Positions 49,599 to 57,390 of a DNA stretch of 64,000 bases are shown here, piece by piece. Origin of the DNA: Streptomyces pilosus (GTDB lineage Bacteria > Actinomycetota > Actinomycetes > Streptomycetales > Streptomycetaceae); assembly GCF_014649835.1 (NCBI RefSeq), contig NZ_BMTU01000022.1, forward strand, positions 1-64,000, given 5' to 3'. Within the stretch, counting starts at the first letter, position 1. Each line of letters starts with the position of its first letter. The position numbers and the translations under genes were made by a program. The notes beneath the pieces are model-generated. The model was not told where the DNA came from. It saw only the letters and a list, made by a program, of their open reading frames with translations, and did no database searches.

Positions 49599-50083
49599 TG
49601 CCCCGGACTGCAAAAGCGCGGTGGCTCATCACCGTGATCGTCGCTCTCTGCGTGGTCGTGGGTGCCCTGGTCTGGTGGTCGAAGCGCGATGCGGCACCGT
49701 ACGCCTTGCGGGACACCCCCGAGGTGCACCTGACGGTCCGGGCCGCCACGTCCGCCTATCCCGAGGCCCAGGAAGTCGCGCGCGAGGCCGAACTGCTTCT
49801 CGAGGTCTACGTCCAGCGCCTTCAGGACGGTGACGCGGAGGAGCTGGCCGACATCGGTGCGCCGTGGTACACGGGCAGGGAGGCAGCCGCGCGGGACCTG
49901 ATCTCCAAGTACGGCGCCCAGGCCGGCGATCCGGTTCAGGCCGTGGTCGCGGACCCCGTCACACCGGGTCTGGCCAGTGTCGAACTCCGCTACGGAAGCG
50001 AAAGCCGCCAGACACTCGACCTCACCCGCGACGACGGAGTGTGGTGGCTGGCCATCGGGAACGGCGACCCGGTGAAACCGTAG
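49598..50083 (+). CDS. Membrane-anchored partner protein of the amidase
   Basis: 161 aa. Its ATG at 49598 overlaps the TGA of the giant protein (TGATG), so the two are coupled. One N-terminal membrane helix (WLITVIVALCVVVGALVWW) anchors an extracytoplasmic domain of about 130 residues: ATSAYPEAQEVAREAELLLE, VYVQRLQDGDAEELADIGAP, WYTGREAAARDLISKYG and a beta-rich end. It resembles small NTF2-like or DUF4878-type extracellular domains that bind partners. Inferred role: tethering, chaperone or inhibitor for the secreted amidase. Confidence 0.75.
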   Translation: MPRTAKARWLITVIVALCVVVGALVWWSKRDAAPYALRDTPEVHLTVRAATSAYPEAQEVAREAELLLEVYVQRLQDGDAEELADIGAPWYTGREAAARDLISKYGAQAGDPVQAVVADPVTPGLASVELRYGSESRQTLDLTRDDGVWWLAIGNGDPVKP

Positions 50084-50443
50084 TCGCCACGACCGGTTGA
50101 CGCAGGCGCTCGGCTGGGGTGACCCGGCCGAGCGTCAGTCCTCGGACACTGACGCCTGACGCTCCGTGGGGCCGGATCAGTCCGCCGATGGGATCAGAGG
50201 GTCGGGCCGGGACAGCGTTTCGCACAGCGGCAGCCCGTCCCTCGCGGCAACAGCCCGACGCACCCTCACTTCTGGTCGTGTCCGCGGGCGGTACGTGAGT
50301 TCCTTGTCGCATCCTCAGGCCGATCGTCTCTAACCCTCATGGCCATGGCCCGCCGGAGACCGATGTGGTGAAGCCACCGACCCCGCCCGCGCGGAGCTGA
50401 CGGAGTCATGCGTCGGGTGCCGACTTGAGGACGTGACGAAGGA
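50084..50443. other. Intergenic region, nothing recognised
   Basis: About 360 bp after the membrane-anchored partner. It contains no credible gene or strong hairpin. It ends at the duplicated hemerythrin fragment. Confidence 0.4.
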
Positions 50444-50561
50444 CTCTTCGTCGTCGATGTTCCGGTACCGCTTCAGGGCCGGGTAGACCTCGGCCTCCTC
50501 CGCCAGCGCGTGCGCGACCAGCAGATCGGCGAAGTCCTTGAGCGCCGCCGCGCGGCAGGCC
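50444..50561 (-). pseudogene. 118-bp duplicate of part of the hemerythrin gene
   Basis: This segment matches 25386-25503 with only a few differences and encodes the same ALAEEAEVYPALKRYRNIDD region. Flanking sequence on both sides is unrelated to the hemerythrin gene, so only the internal piece was copied. Confidence 0.8.
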
Positions 50562-50704
50562 TCTAAGCCGTTCGGCCAACTTGATCACCCCCTGTCGTGC
50601 CGAGGGGGTCGCCGACCGAGGGCACCCGAATGGGGCATCTAGGAACGCCACCGGCCGGGTAGTCATGTGCGCGAAATGCCCCCTTCCTGCGTGAGGAGTT
50701 TGAA

Positions 50705-50812
50705 GTGGAAGAACTGCCCCTTCCCATCCCTGGGCCGCTCGAGATCATCAGCGATGAGGTCGTGACGCTGCCGGACTGGCGTCAGCAGCTTGCTTCCGGC
50801 GACAGCGACTGA
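50705..50812 (+). CDS. 35-residue peptide, possible RiPP precursor or POP partner
   Basis: A GTG at 50705 with GAGGAG six bases upstream opens a 35-codon frame that ends six bases before the start of the prolyl-oligopeptidase-like gene. The peptide begins MEELPLPIPGPLEI, is Pro-rich and hydrophobic in the first third, acidic in the middle (ISDEVV) and ends DWRQQLASGDSD. There is no signal peptide and no Cys. Strong ribosome site and tight placement argue for a real gene. A small precursor peptide next to a prolyl oligopeptidase and an ABC transporter suggests processing and export, but no modifying enzyme of a known RiPP class is adjacent. Confidence 0.6.
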   Translation: MEELPLPIPGPLEIISDEVVTLPDWRQQLASGDSD

Positions 50813-50817
50813 CGACG

Positions 50818-52992
50818 TTGGTCGTCACGCGTCAGGCGGCGGGCGGTGCGGCGCCTGAGGCACCGTTTCCGCTCGCCACGCGCCCGGTCTATCCCGCCGC
50901 CGTCCGGTTGCCACTCGCCGAGAAACTGAACGGCCGGCATGTGCCGGACCCGTACCGGTGGCTGGAGGATGAGGAAGACTCGGCGTGCGGGCGTTGGCTG
51001 GAGGCGCAGGAGCGACTGCTGGCCGCGCACGCGCCGTCATGGAGCAGCAGGTCGTACTTCCGGGCACTGCTCGGCGAGCTGCAGGGACTGGGCGGAGCGC
51101 AGGTGCCGGTGGCGACCCCGCCGGTCTGTCGAGGAGCGTTGCGCTTCTTCCTGCACCGGCCCCGCGGTGCGGAACTGCCGCAGTTGGTGGTATCCGATGA
51201 CAGGGAGATGCAGGCGTCGGCTGGACGGGTGCTGTTCGACCCGATGGCGGCCGACCCAGGAGGCCTGACGTTCCTCACTGCCTGGCGTCCTTCGTGGAGC
51301 GGACGGCTGGTGGCCTGTCAGCTCACCCGCCGCGGCAGTGAAAGTCCCGAACTGTGCGTGGTGGACACTGCCAGCAGGCGGGTGGCGGAGGAGCGGTTGT
51401 CCCTTGCCCGCCCGACGCCGGTCGCTTGGCTGCCTGATGACAGCGGCTTCTACTACGTGACCGGCGCGGCTGGTCGTCGGCAGGTGCGGCTGCACCTGCT
51501 GGGTAGGGGCTCATCGGCAGATCTGGTCGTCTTCGAGACGCCCCACGCGCATCTGTCCCTGGCCGTCAGCCCGGACGGTCGGTGGCTGACCGTCAGCTCC
51601 GCACCCGGAGCTCAGACCGGGAACGACCTGTACTTGGCCGACCTCGCCGCTCGTACCGCTGCTGGAACCGGGTTGCGGCTGATCCACCACGGCAGCCAGG
51701 AACGCACCAGCGCGCTGCTGAAATCCGCCCCGAACGGCCTGCTCTACGCCGTGACCGACGCCGGCGCGCCCTGCGGCCGCGTTTGCCGGGTGGACCCCGA
51801 CCGCCCGCACTACGCCGCCTGGTCGACGCTCATCACGGCGGGCCCAGAGGACCTGCTGACGGCATGCACCGCCTTGACTGACCCTGCAAGCGGCCAGACT
51901 CGATTCCTGGTCGGGACCAGCCACAGGGGTGCCGCTCGGCTGGCCCTTCACGACGCGGCCGGCCGCAGGCTGGCCGACGTTCCGGCCCCCGGCACCGGTC
52001 CCGGCACGATCAGCGGCTTGTCCACGCCCCCTGGCGGCGGCGGGGAAGTCTTCTTCACGTACACCGACTTCGTCACCCCGCCCGCTGTCTACCGCTTCAG
52101 CGCCCGTCAGGGTCGCTGCCGCCCGTACACGCCGCCCGGCGTCGATGGCGCCTCCACTCGGCCGGCTGCGTCGGCGTCGGTGCCGTCACCGGTCGTCCGG
52201 CACCTCACCTTCCGGTCGCACGACGGCACCGAGGTGGGTCTGTACCTGATCGAACCCGCCGCGCTCCCGGAGGGCCCGCGTCCGACGATCCTGACCGCCT
52301 ACGGAGGATTCGGGGCCCTGGCAGCCCCTGCCTTCTCGCCGACCATCACCGCCTGGGTCCAGGCCGGCGGCCGCTACGCCATCGCCCAGGTCCGCGGGGG
52401 CGGCGAACACGGCACGGCCTGGCACGCAGCCGGCAGCGGAGTCAACAAGCCCTCCTGCTTCGCCGACTTCGCAGCCGCCGCCGACCACCTCATCGACCAA
52501 GGGCTCACCACACCCGACCGCCTGGCCATCAAGGGCAGCTCCCACAGCGGACTGGTCGTCGCCGCCGCTCTGACCCGCCATCCAGAGCGCTACGCCGCCG
52601 GCGTGTGCTCCGACGCCCCCACCGACATGATCCGCTACCCGCTCATGGGTATCGGCCCTCTCTGGGCCACGGAATTCGGCACCCCCGACGACCCCGAACA
52701 GCTTGACGTCCTGCTCAGCTACTCCCCCTACCACCAGGTGAAACCCGGGACCCCCTACCCCGCGATCCTGCTCACCGGCGCCCACACCGACCCCCGCGTG
52801 GGTTCCGCTCACATCCGCAAGTTCACCGCCGCTCTCCAGTACGCCACCACCTCCCCCAATCCTGTCCTGTTGCGGACCGAGGCCGACGTCGGCCACGGCC
52901 AGCGCACCGCCACCCGATGGGCCGACCTGACAGCCGACACCCTCGCCTTCTGCGCCACCCACACCGGTCTGACGCCACCTGACCACCGCTGA
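50818..52992 (+). CDS. Prolyl-oligopeptidase-like (S9A) serine peptidase
   Basis: 724 aa. The first in-frame start is TTG at 50818, five bases after the peptide stop; coupling is likely. N-terminal POP signature KLNGRHVPDPYRWLEDEEDS, then a seven-bladed propeller (about 75-440) and the alpha/beta-hydrolase domain (ILTAYGGFGALAAPAFSP, IAQVRGGGEHGTAWHAAG). Catalytic triad: Ser in KGSSHSGLVV (the usual GGSNGG is altered to GSSHSG), Asp in LLTGAHTDPRV, His in DVGHGQR. All three residues are present. Cytosolic, no signal peptide. POPs cut or cyclise short peptides at Pro; the Pro-rich peptide just upstream is the obvious candidate substrate, which is inference. Confidence 0.87.
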   Translation: MVVTRQAAGGAAPEAPFPLATRPVYPAAVRLPLAEKLNGRHVPDPYRWLEDEEDSACGRWLEAQERLLAAHAPSWSSRSYFRALLGELQGLGGAQVPVATPPVCRGALRFFLHRPRGAELPQLVVSDDREMQASAGRVLFDPMAADPGGLTFLTAWRPSWSGRLVACQLTRRGSESPELCVVDTASRRVAEERLSLARPTPVAWLPDDSGFYYVTGAAGRRQVRLHLLGRGSSADLVVFETPHAHLSLAVSPDGRWLTVSSAPGAQTGNDLYLADLAARTAAGTGLRLIHHGSQERTSALLKSAPNGLLYAVTDAGAPCGRVCRVDPDRPHYAAWSTLITAGPEDLLTACTALTDPASGQTRFLVGTSHRGAARLALHDAAGRRLADVPAPGTGPGTISGLSTPPGGGGEVFFTYTDFVTPPAVYRFSARQGRCRPYTPPGVDGASTRPAASASVPSPVVRHLTFRSHDGTEVGLYLIEPAALPEGPRPTILTAYGGFGALAAPAFSPTITAWVQAGGRYAIAQVRGGGEHGTAWHAAGSGVNKPSCFADFAAAADHLIDQGLTTPDRLAIKGSSHSGLVVAAALTRHPERYAAGVCSDAPTDMIRYPLMGIGPLWATEFGTPDDPEQLDVLLSYSPYHQVKPGTPYPAILLTGAHTDPRVGSAHIRKFTAALQYATTSPNPVLLRTEADVGHGQRTATRWADLTADTLAFCATHTGLTPPDHR

Positions 52993-53503
52993 CCGAACAC
53001 AGTGGCGCTGTGCTGCCCCGGCGCGAAGAAGCGGTGTTCCAACCCGGCACTCTTCAGTCGAGCCAGGCAGGCGCTGCCGTTCGCGTCGTGCTCGGTGAGG
53101 CACCTCGTCAAGGCTGCTGTCGATCCGTCCTTGGCGCGTGGCACGTAAAGGGATGTCTCGACGCGGATCCTGCACGGATGATCTTCGCAAGGGCTCCGCA
53201 CAGCAGGTGCAACTGGCTGCTCGCGGTGAAATCCACTCCGGGTATCAAATTGCTGCCGTCCCCGTCGACGTGACTGTTCGGCCGGTGATCAACTCCCCTG
53301 TGTTGCTCTCTGGTTGGCGGTTCGAGATCGACAATGCAGGCGATCACCCCGACCGGGAGTGCCGTTCACGACTCGGTCTTCACCCGTATGGGCTAATCAA
53401 CGATCTTGCCCCGGTTTTTGGCCGTACGCAGTGCCTAGCCTTGCTGTGACGGCGAGTGAGCGGCAGCCAGTGCGTGCCACCGCCTTCGGGCCTGGGGGGT
53501 GCG
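52993..53503. other. Intergenic region, no gene assigned
   Basis: About 510 bp between the peptidase and the ABC ATPase. Open frames on both strands (for example around 53108-53449) have no family resemblance. It may contain a promoter for the ABC-terpenoid genes, so these need not be cotranscribed with the peptidase. Confidence 0.4.
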
Positions 53504-54109
53504 ATGAAGGTTCGGGATGTGCGTCACGCATACGGTCGTCGTGAGGTCCTGCGAGGCGTGGACCTTGATCTGCGGCCTGGTGTGCTGGCCGGGATCGTCG
53601 GGGAGAACGGTGCGGGCAAGTCGACGCTGTTGAGGATCTTGTCTGGTGAGCTGCGCCCGCTGGGTGGCGAGGTCCGTCATGGAGGCCGTTTCGGGTACTG
53701 CCCGCAGAACGTGGTGGTCAACGATGCTCTGACCGTGCGGCAGCATCTGGAGTTCTTCCGCGTCGCACGGGGGCTGCCGGATCTGCGGCATGCCGGGGAG
53801 GTCATGGAGGTGCTGCGATTATCGGAGTACGCCGATGAGCGGGCCGGCCTGCTCAGTGGCGGGACCCGGCAGAAGCTGAACCTGACCCTGGCCTTGATGC
53901 ATGATCCGCAGGTGCTGCTGCTGGACGAGCCCTACCAGGGTTTCGACTGGGACACCTACCAGCGCTTCTGGGACTTGGCGGCACGGTTGCGTGATGCGGG
54001 CCGCTCCGTCCTTGTCGTCTCGCACCTGGCCTATGACGCCGAACGCCTGGACGAGTTGTGGCGGCTTCAGGGCGGCGTCCTGCACCCGGCCATGGCGGTG
54101 CCGGCATGA
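53504..54109 (+). CDS. ABC transporter ATP-binding protein
   Basis: 201 aa from the ATG at 53504 with GGGGGG upstream. All motifs are present: Walker A GENGAGKSTLL, Q-loop FGYCPQN, signature LSGGTRQKL, Walker B VLLLDEPYQGFD (the usual last Glu is present) and the switch His in VVSHLAYD. It is a short, stand-alone ATPase of the drug/antibiotic exporter type (CcmA-like). Its stop overlaps the start of the permease gene, so the two form one transporter. Likely exports a hydrophobic product of the neighbouring terpenoid or peptide genes. Confidence 0.92.
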   Translation: MKVRDVRHAYGRREVLRGVDLDLRPGVLAGIVGENGAGKSTLLRILSGELRPLGGEVRHGGRFGYCPQNVVVNDALTVRQHLEFFRVARGLPDLRHAGEVMEVLRLSEYADERAGLLSGGTRQKLNLTLALMHDPQVLLLDEPYQGFDWDTYQRFWDLAARLRDAGRSVLVVSHLAYDAERLDELWRLQGGVLHPAMAVPA

Positions 54110-54948
54110 GGCGACACCTTCATCTGTTCGTCACCGCGGCCCGCTTCGACCTGCTCGAGCACGCACGGAACAGGTTCGCCATGGTCCTGGTGGCCCTGTT
54201 CATCCCCTCCTGGATCAGCCTGGCCTACGCCGTCATCCCCAGTAGGCCCGTGGCTTTCCGGCTGCGCGCGACGGGCCAGCTCCTGGCACCGGCAGGCAAC
54301 CAGATCACGCAGATCACCGGTGCCATCAACGCCGTCACGCTGATCACCGGTTTCATGATGTTCGCCGTCACGTTCAACGGTGGACGCTTCGACCGCCGCC
54401 TGGCCATGGCCGGCTACCCCCGCATCCATCTCGTCATGGCCAAAACCACCTCTTTGGCTCTGGCCTCCGGCACCATCGCCGCCTATGCCACCGCAGTGAC
54501 CTGCACGGCCTGGAGCCCGCGCGAGCCCGTGCAGCTCGCCGCGGCCCTGTTCTGGGGAGCCATGACCTATGGGGCGCTCGGCGTCGTCTTCGGCTCCCTG
54601 CTGCGCCGGGAGGTGGAGGGCATGTTCGCCCTGGTCATGACCAGCCTGGTCGATGTCGGCTTGCAAAGCCCTCTGGCCAGTGGCGGCACCGGAAGTGCGG
54701 CCGTGCAGTTCCTGCCCACCTACGGCACCATGCAGGCCGCCACCGCCGCTGGCTTCACCCACGCACCCCTGTCCGGCGATCTGGCCGTCCAGATCGGGTG
54801 GTTCACCGGCGCCGCGCTCCTGGGGCTGCTCGTCTTTCACCGCCGCACCAAAGACGCCCTGGCCACACGGTCACCCTTCCGTCCGCCGTGGCGATCAAGG
54901 CGCCGACAACCCGCGCGCCCGGCCCGGTCCGCATCGACTCCCCGCTGA
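54106..54948 (+). CDS. ABC transporter permease (ABC-2 type)
   Basis: 280 aa, ATG overlapping the ATPase stop (ATGA). Six hydrophobic segments: RFAMVLVALFIPSWISLAYA, ITGAINAVTLITGFMMFAVT, ASGTIAAYATAVTCTAW, LFWGAMTYGALGVVFGSLL, GMFALVMTSLVDVGLQ and the last LAVQIGWFTGAALLGLLVF. Typical ABC-2 exporter layout. The last 35 residues are basic and Pro-rich and run over a low-conservation region before the next gene. Works with the preceding ATPase. Confidence 0.85.
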   Translation: MRRHLHLFVTAARFDLLEHARNRFAMVLVALFIPSWISLAYAVIPSRPVAFRLRATGQLLAPAGNQITQITGAINAVTLITGFMMFAVTFNGGRFDRRLAMAGYPRIHLVMAKTTSLALASGTIAAYATAVTCTAWSPREPVQLAAALFWGAMTYGALGVVFGSLLRREVEGMFALVMTSLVDVGLQSPLASGGTGSAAVQFLPTYGTMQAATAAGFTHAPLSGDLAVQIGWFTGAALLGLLVFHRRTKDALATRSPFRPPWRSRRRQPARPARSASTPR

Positions 54949-54995
54949 ACGACTATCCCGGGTCCGACGGCTCACAAAGGCCCTTCGAGGGACGT

Positions 54996-55958
54996 ATGTC
55001 GCCCTCATCGCAGAGCGAAGCCCTGGCCCCGCACGGGAGCCGGTCGAGCAGAGAGAGTTCACAGATGCTGGTACGGCGATGGCTGGATGCTGCGGGTATG
55101 ACTGATCCCGTCCTACGGCACTGCTACACGGTGTGCGTGCGAGAGCTGGCCGGCGCCGACGGAGGGACCGCGCGCTGGCATGGCCTGCGCAGCGCTCCCG
55201 CACAGGCTCGGCCTCATGCGGCGGCACTGCTCGCCCACGGGTGCCGTGCCGATCGCTGCGTCGACACCGGCCCGGTCGAAGACCGCCAGCGCCGCTTCAC
55301 CCACTTCGTCGAGACCACTTGGGCAGCCTTCGCCGCCGACGGCTCCCACGACCCCGTCCTGCACGCCACGGTCCACACCTACCGGACTTTCGGCATGCCG
55401 GTGTCGGTGATCGAGGACATGTTCACAGCGATGCAGCGGGACCTCGACTTTCGCGACTTCACCGCCTTCGCAGAACTGCGCCAGTGGTGCATGCAGATGA
55501 CCGGTGGCCCGATGGCCATGGTCCACCGGGTGACGGGATCCGTGACCGAACCCGCCTACGAGCAGTGGGTCGGCGAGTTGTCCGTCTTCGCACAGTTGAC
55601 GGATGCGCTGCGCGACCTGTCGGAAGACCTCGACGACGGGCGGCTCTACCTGCCGTTGGAGGACCTCGACCGGTTCCACGTCCGCGCCGAGGACATCAAG
55701 GCCAAACGCTGGACACCGGCCATGGCCGACCTCATCGCGTTCGAGGCCGAGCGTGTCACCGGGCACCTGCGCAAGGCCGCTGAAGTGGACCGCAGTCCCG
55801 CGGGTGACCTCTGGCACGCCTACCGCGAGCACATGGCCCTGATCATCGCCGCCGTGCTGGCAGCAGGCCAGGACGTCCTGACCCGACCGGTACAGCCGCC
55901 CCTGGGCGCGCTGCTCAACGTGTGGCGCCCCCGCATGCGCGCCGTGATCCCCTGCTGA
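54996..55958 (+). CDS. Squalene/phytoene-synthase-family protein
   Basis: 320 aa from the ATG at 54996 with GAGGGA three bases upstream; an ATG at 55065 is the alternative and begins closer to the conserved part. Family marks: CRADRCVDTGPVEDRQRRF (first Asp-rich region, D-x3-D), TYRTFGMPVSVIEDMFTAMQ, the second region QLTDALRDLSEDLDDGR with the Asp-rich metal site and LYLPLEDLDRF after it. This fold joins two prenyl diphosphates head to head or, in variants, acts on one. The second site is intact and the first is modified, so a novel substrate is possible. It lies between the ABC transporter and a polyprenyl synthetase gene, 18 bp before the latter. Confidence 0.8.
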   Translation: MSPSSQSEALAPHGSRSSRESSQMLVRRWLDAAGMTDPVLRHCYTVCVRELAGADGGTARWHGLRSAPAQARPHAAALLAHGCRADRCVDTGPVEDRQRRFTHFVETTWAAFAADGSHDPVLHATVHTYRTFGMPVSVIEDMFTAMQRDLDFRDFTAFAELRQWCMQMTGGPMAMVHRVTGSVTEPAYEQWVGELSVFAQLTDALRDLSEDLDDGRLYLPLEDLDRFHVRAEDIKAKRWTPAMADLIAFEAERVTGHLRKAAEVDRSPAGDLWHAYREHMALIIAAVLAAGQDVLTRPVQPPLGALLNVWRPRMRAVIPC

Positions 55959-55976
55959 CCTTCGAAAGGACGCGCC

Positions 55977-56950
55977 ATGTCCACTGCTGTGACCGCCGCC
56001 GGCGACACGTACATTCCGCTTCTGGAGGCCGAACTGCTGCGGTGGGTGGGCAGCGGCGACAGCCTGCTGGAGCTGGCCTGCCTGGACGCATTATTCCCCC
56101 GGGCAAGCTCCTGCGCCCCGTGCTGTGCATGGAGTCGGCCAAAGCCGTCGGCGGCACCGCCGACCAGGTGCTGGCTTTCGCAGCCGGCATCGAATGCCTG
56201 CACGTCGCCAGCCTCGTCCACGACGACATCATCGACCAGGATCCGGTACGCCGCGGGCGGGCCTCCACCGCCGAGCAGTACGGCCTCGCCGAAGCCCTGG
56301 TCGCAGGCGACGGACTGTCGATGGCCGGTATCGCGGCCCTGCTCAGCACCGGCCCCGACGAGCGCGTGCTGCACGCGGTAAGGGTCACCGTCGACGCCCT
56401 GCGCCACATGTGTCAGGGCCTCATGCGCGAAACCGAAATCCGCGGCGACCTGACCTGCGGCGTGCCGACCGTCCTGAACGTCATGCAGGCCAAGACCGCC
56501 GCACTGACCGGCGCCGCCTGCCAGGCCGGGGCCATCCTGGCCGGAGCAACCCCCACGCAGCACCAGGCCCTGCACCGGTACGGAGAACAGCTCGGCATGG
56601 CCTTCCAGATCCGCGACGACCTGCTCCCCTACACCGCCGAGGACCAGATCACCGGCAAGACAGCCACCAGCGACGTCGCCAACCTCCAACCCACCCTGCC
56701 CGTCCTGCTCGCATACGAAGTGGCCGACAAAACAGACCGCGACTGCCTGACCACCGTATTCCGCGGCGCCACCGACCCCGTCACCGCACACCGGGACGTC
56801 CTCGCCGTACTGACACGCACCGGCGCACTCCACAAGGCGGCCCAGATGGCATCCTCCTGCGCCGAACAAGCACGCGCCGCACTCACCGGCCTCCCGGACT
56901 CCGCACAACTCGCCGAACTGGCCGCCTCAGCAGCCGACCGCCTGCACTGA
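55977..56950 (+). CDS. Polyprenyl diphosphate synthase-like protein, frameshifted
   Basis: About 324 residues if restored. The ATG at 55977 follows AAAGGA; the frame reads TYIPLLEAELLRWVGSGDSL to LDALF at about 56095, then a one-base loss in a C run (expected PPGKLLRP) shifts it. The body continues in another frame: GKLLRPVLCMESAKAVGG, LVHDDIIDQDPVRRGRAS (first Asp-rich motif, intact), MRETEIRGDLTCGVPTVLNV, FQIRDDLLPYTAEDQITGK (second motif, DDLLP in place of DDxxD). Could be a real pseudogene, a sequencing error, or a phase-variable run. Product would be a C15-C40 prenyl diphosphate for the neighbouring synthase. Confidence 0.75.
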
Positions 56951-56989
56951 AACACCCCGCCGCTGCGATCTTGCAGGGGATGCGCCGGT

Positions 56990-57351
56990 ATCCGGCCCTC
57001 CCCACCTGCTGTTCATCCTCACCGGCGTCTCCCCCGAACCCGGGTGGAAGGCAGGATCAACGACCTGCAGAGAGAAGGCCGCCCAGCACCCACTGGTCGC
57101 CGCACTCGCCCGCGAAGTGCCGCTGGGAGCCACCGTCCTCGAGAACCTCGAACCCCACGGCCCCACCCAAGCGAGCGATCCGATCTCGAAGCGCGGTCCG
57201 AGCAGCCCACCGGGGTTCCGGCCGCGGCCTCCTCCGCGCGCTGGCACGACGCGACATCGACGTCTCCTGGCGGCGGGACCGGCGGCAGTGGAGCCCGGTC
57301 GGGCACCTCGCAGACGGACAGGCGAACGCGCCGGTGACCGTGTCGGTGTGA
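56990..57351 (+). pseudogene. C-terminal remnant of a replication-relaxation-family protein
   Basis: Plus-strand pieces: LLFILTGVSP (57008-57037), AAQHPLVAALAREVPLGATV then LENLEPHGP (57082-57165), and after a frameshift RGSGRGLLRALARRDIDVSW and VGHLADGQANAPVTVSV. The first two match the end of plasmid/ICE replication-relaxation proteins of Streptomyces. No N-terminal winged helix precedes it. Another remnant of an integrated element. Confidence 0.45.
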
Positions 57352-57390
57352 CTGAGCGCCAGAGGTGGCGGCACTCGCCAGCTGAGGCGC

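Noticed and set aside
53108..53449. Possible small genes on either strand between the peptidase and the ABC ATPase
   Set aside because: Neither has a ribosome site or recognisable fold; left as intergenic.
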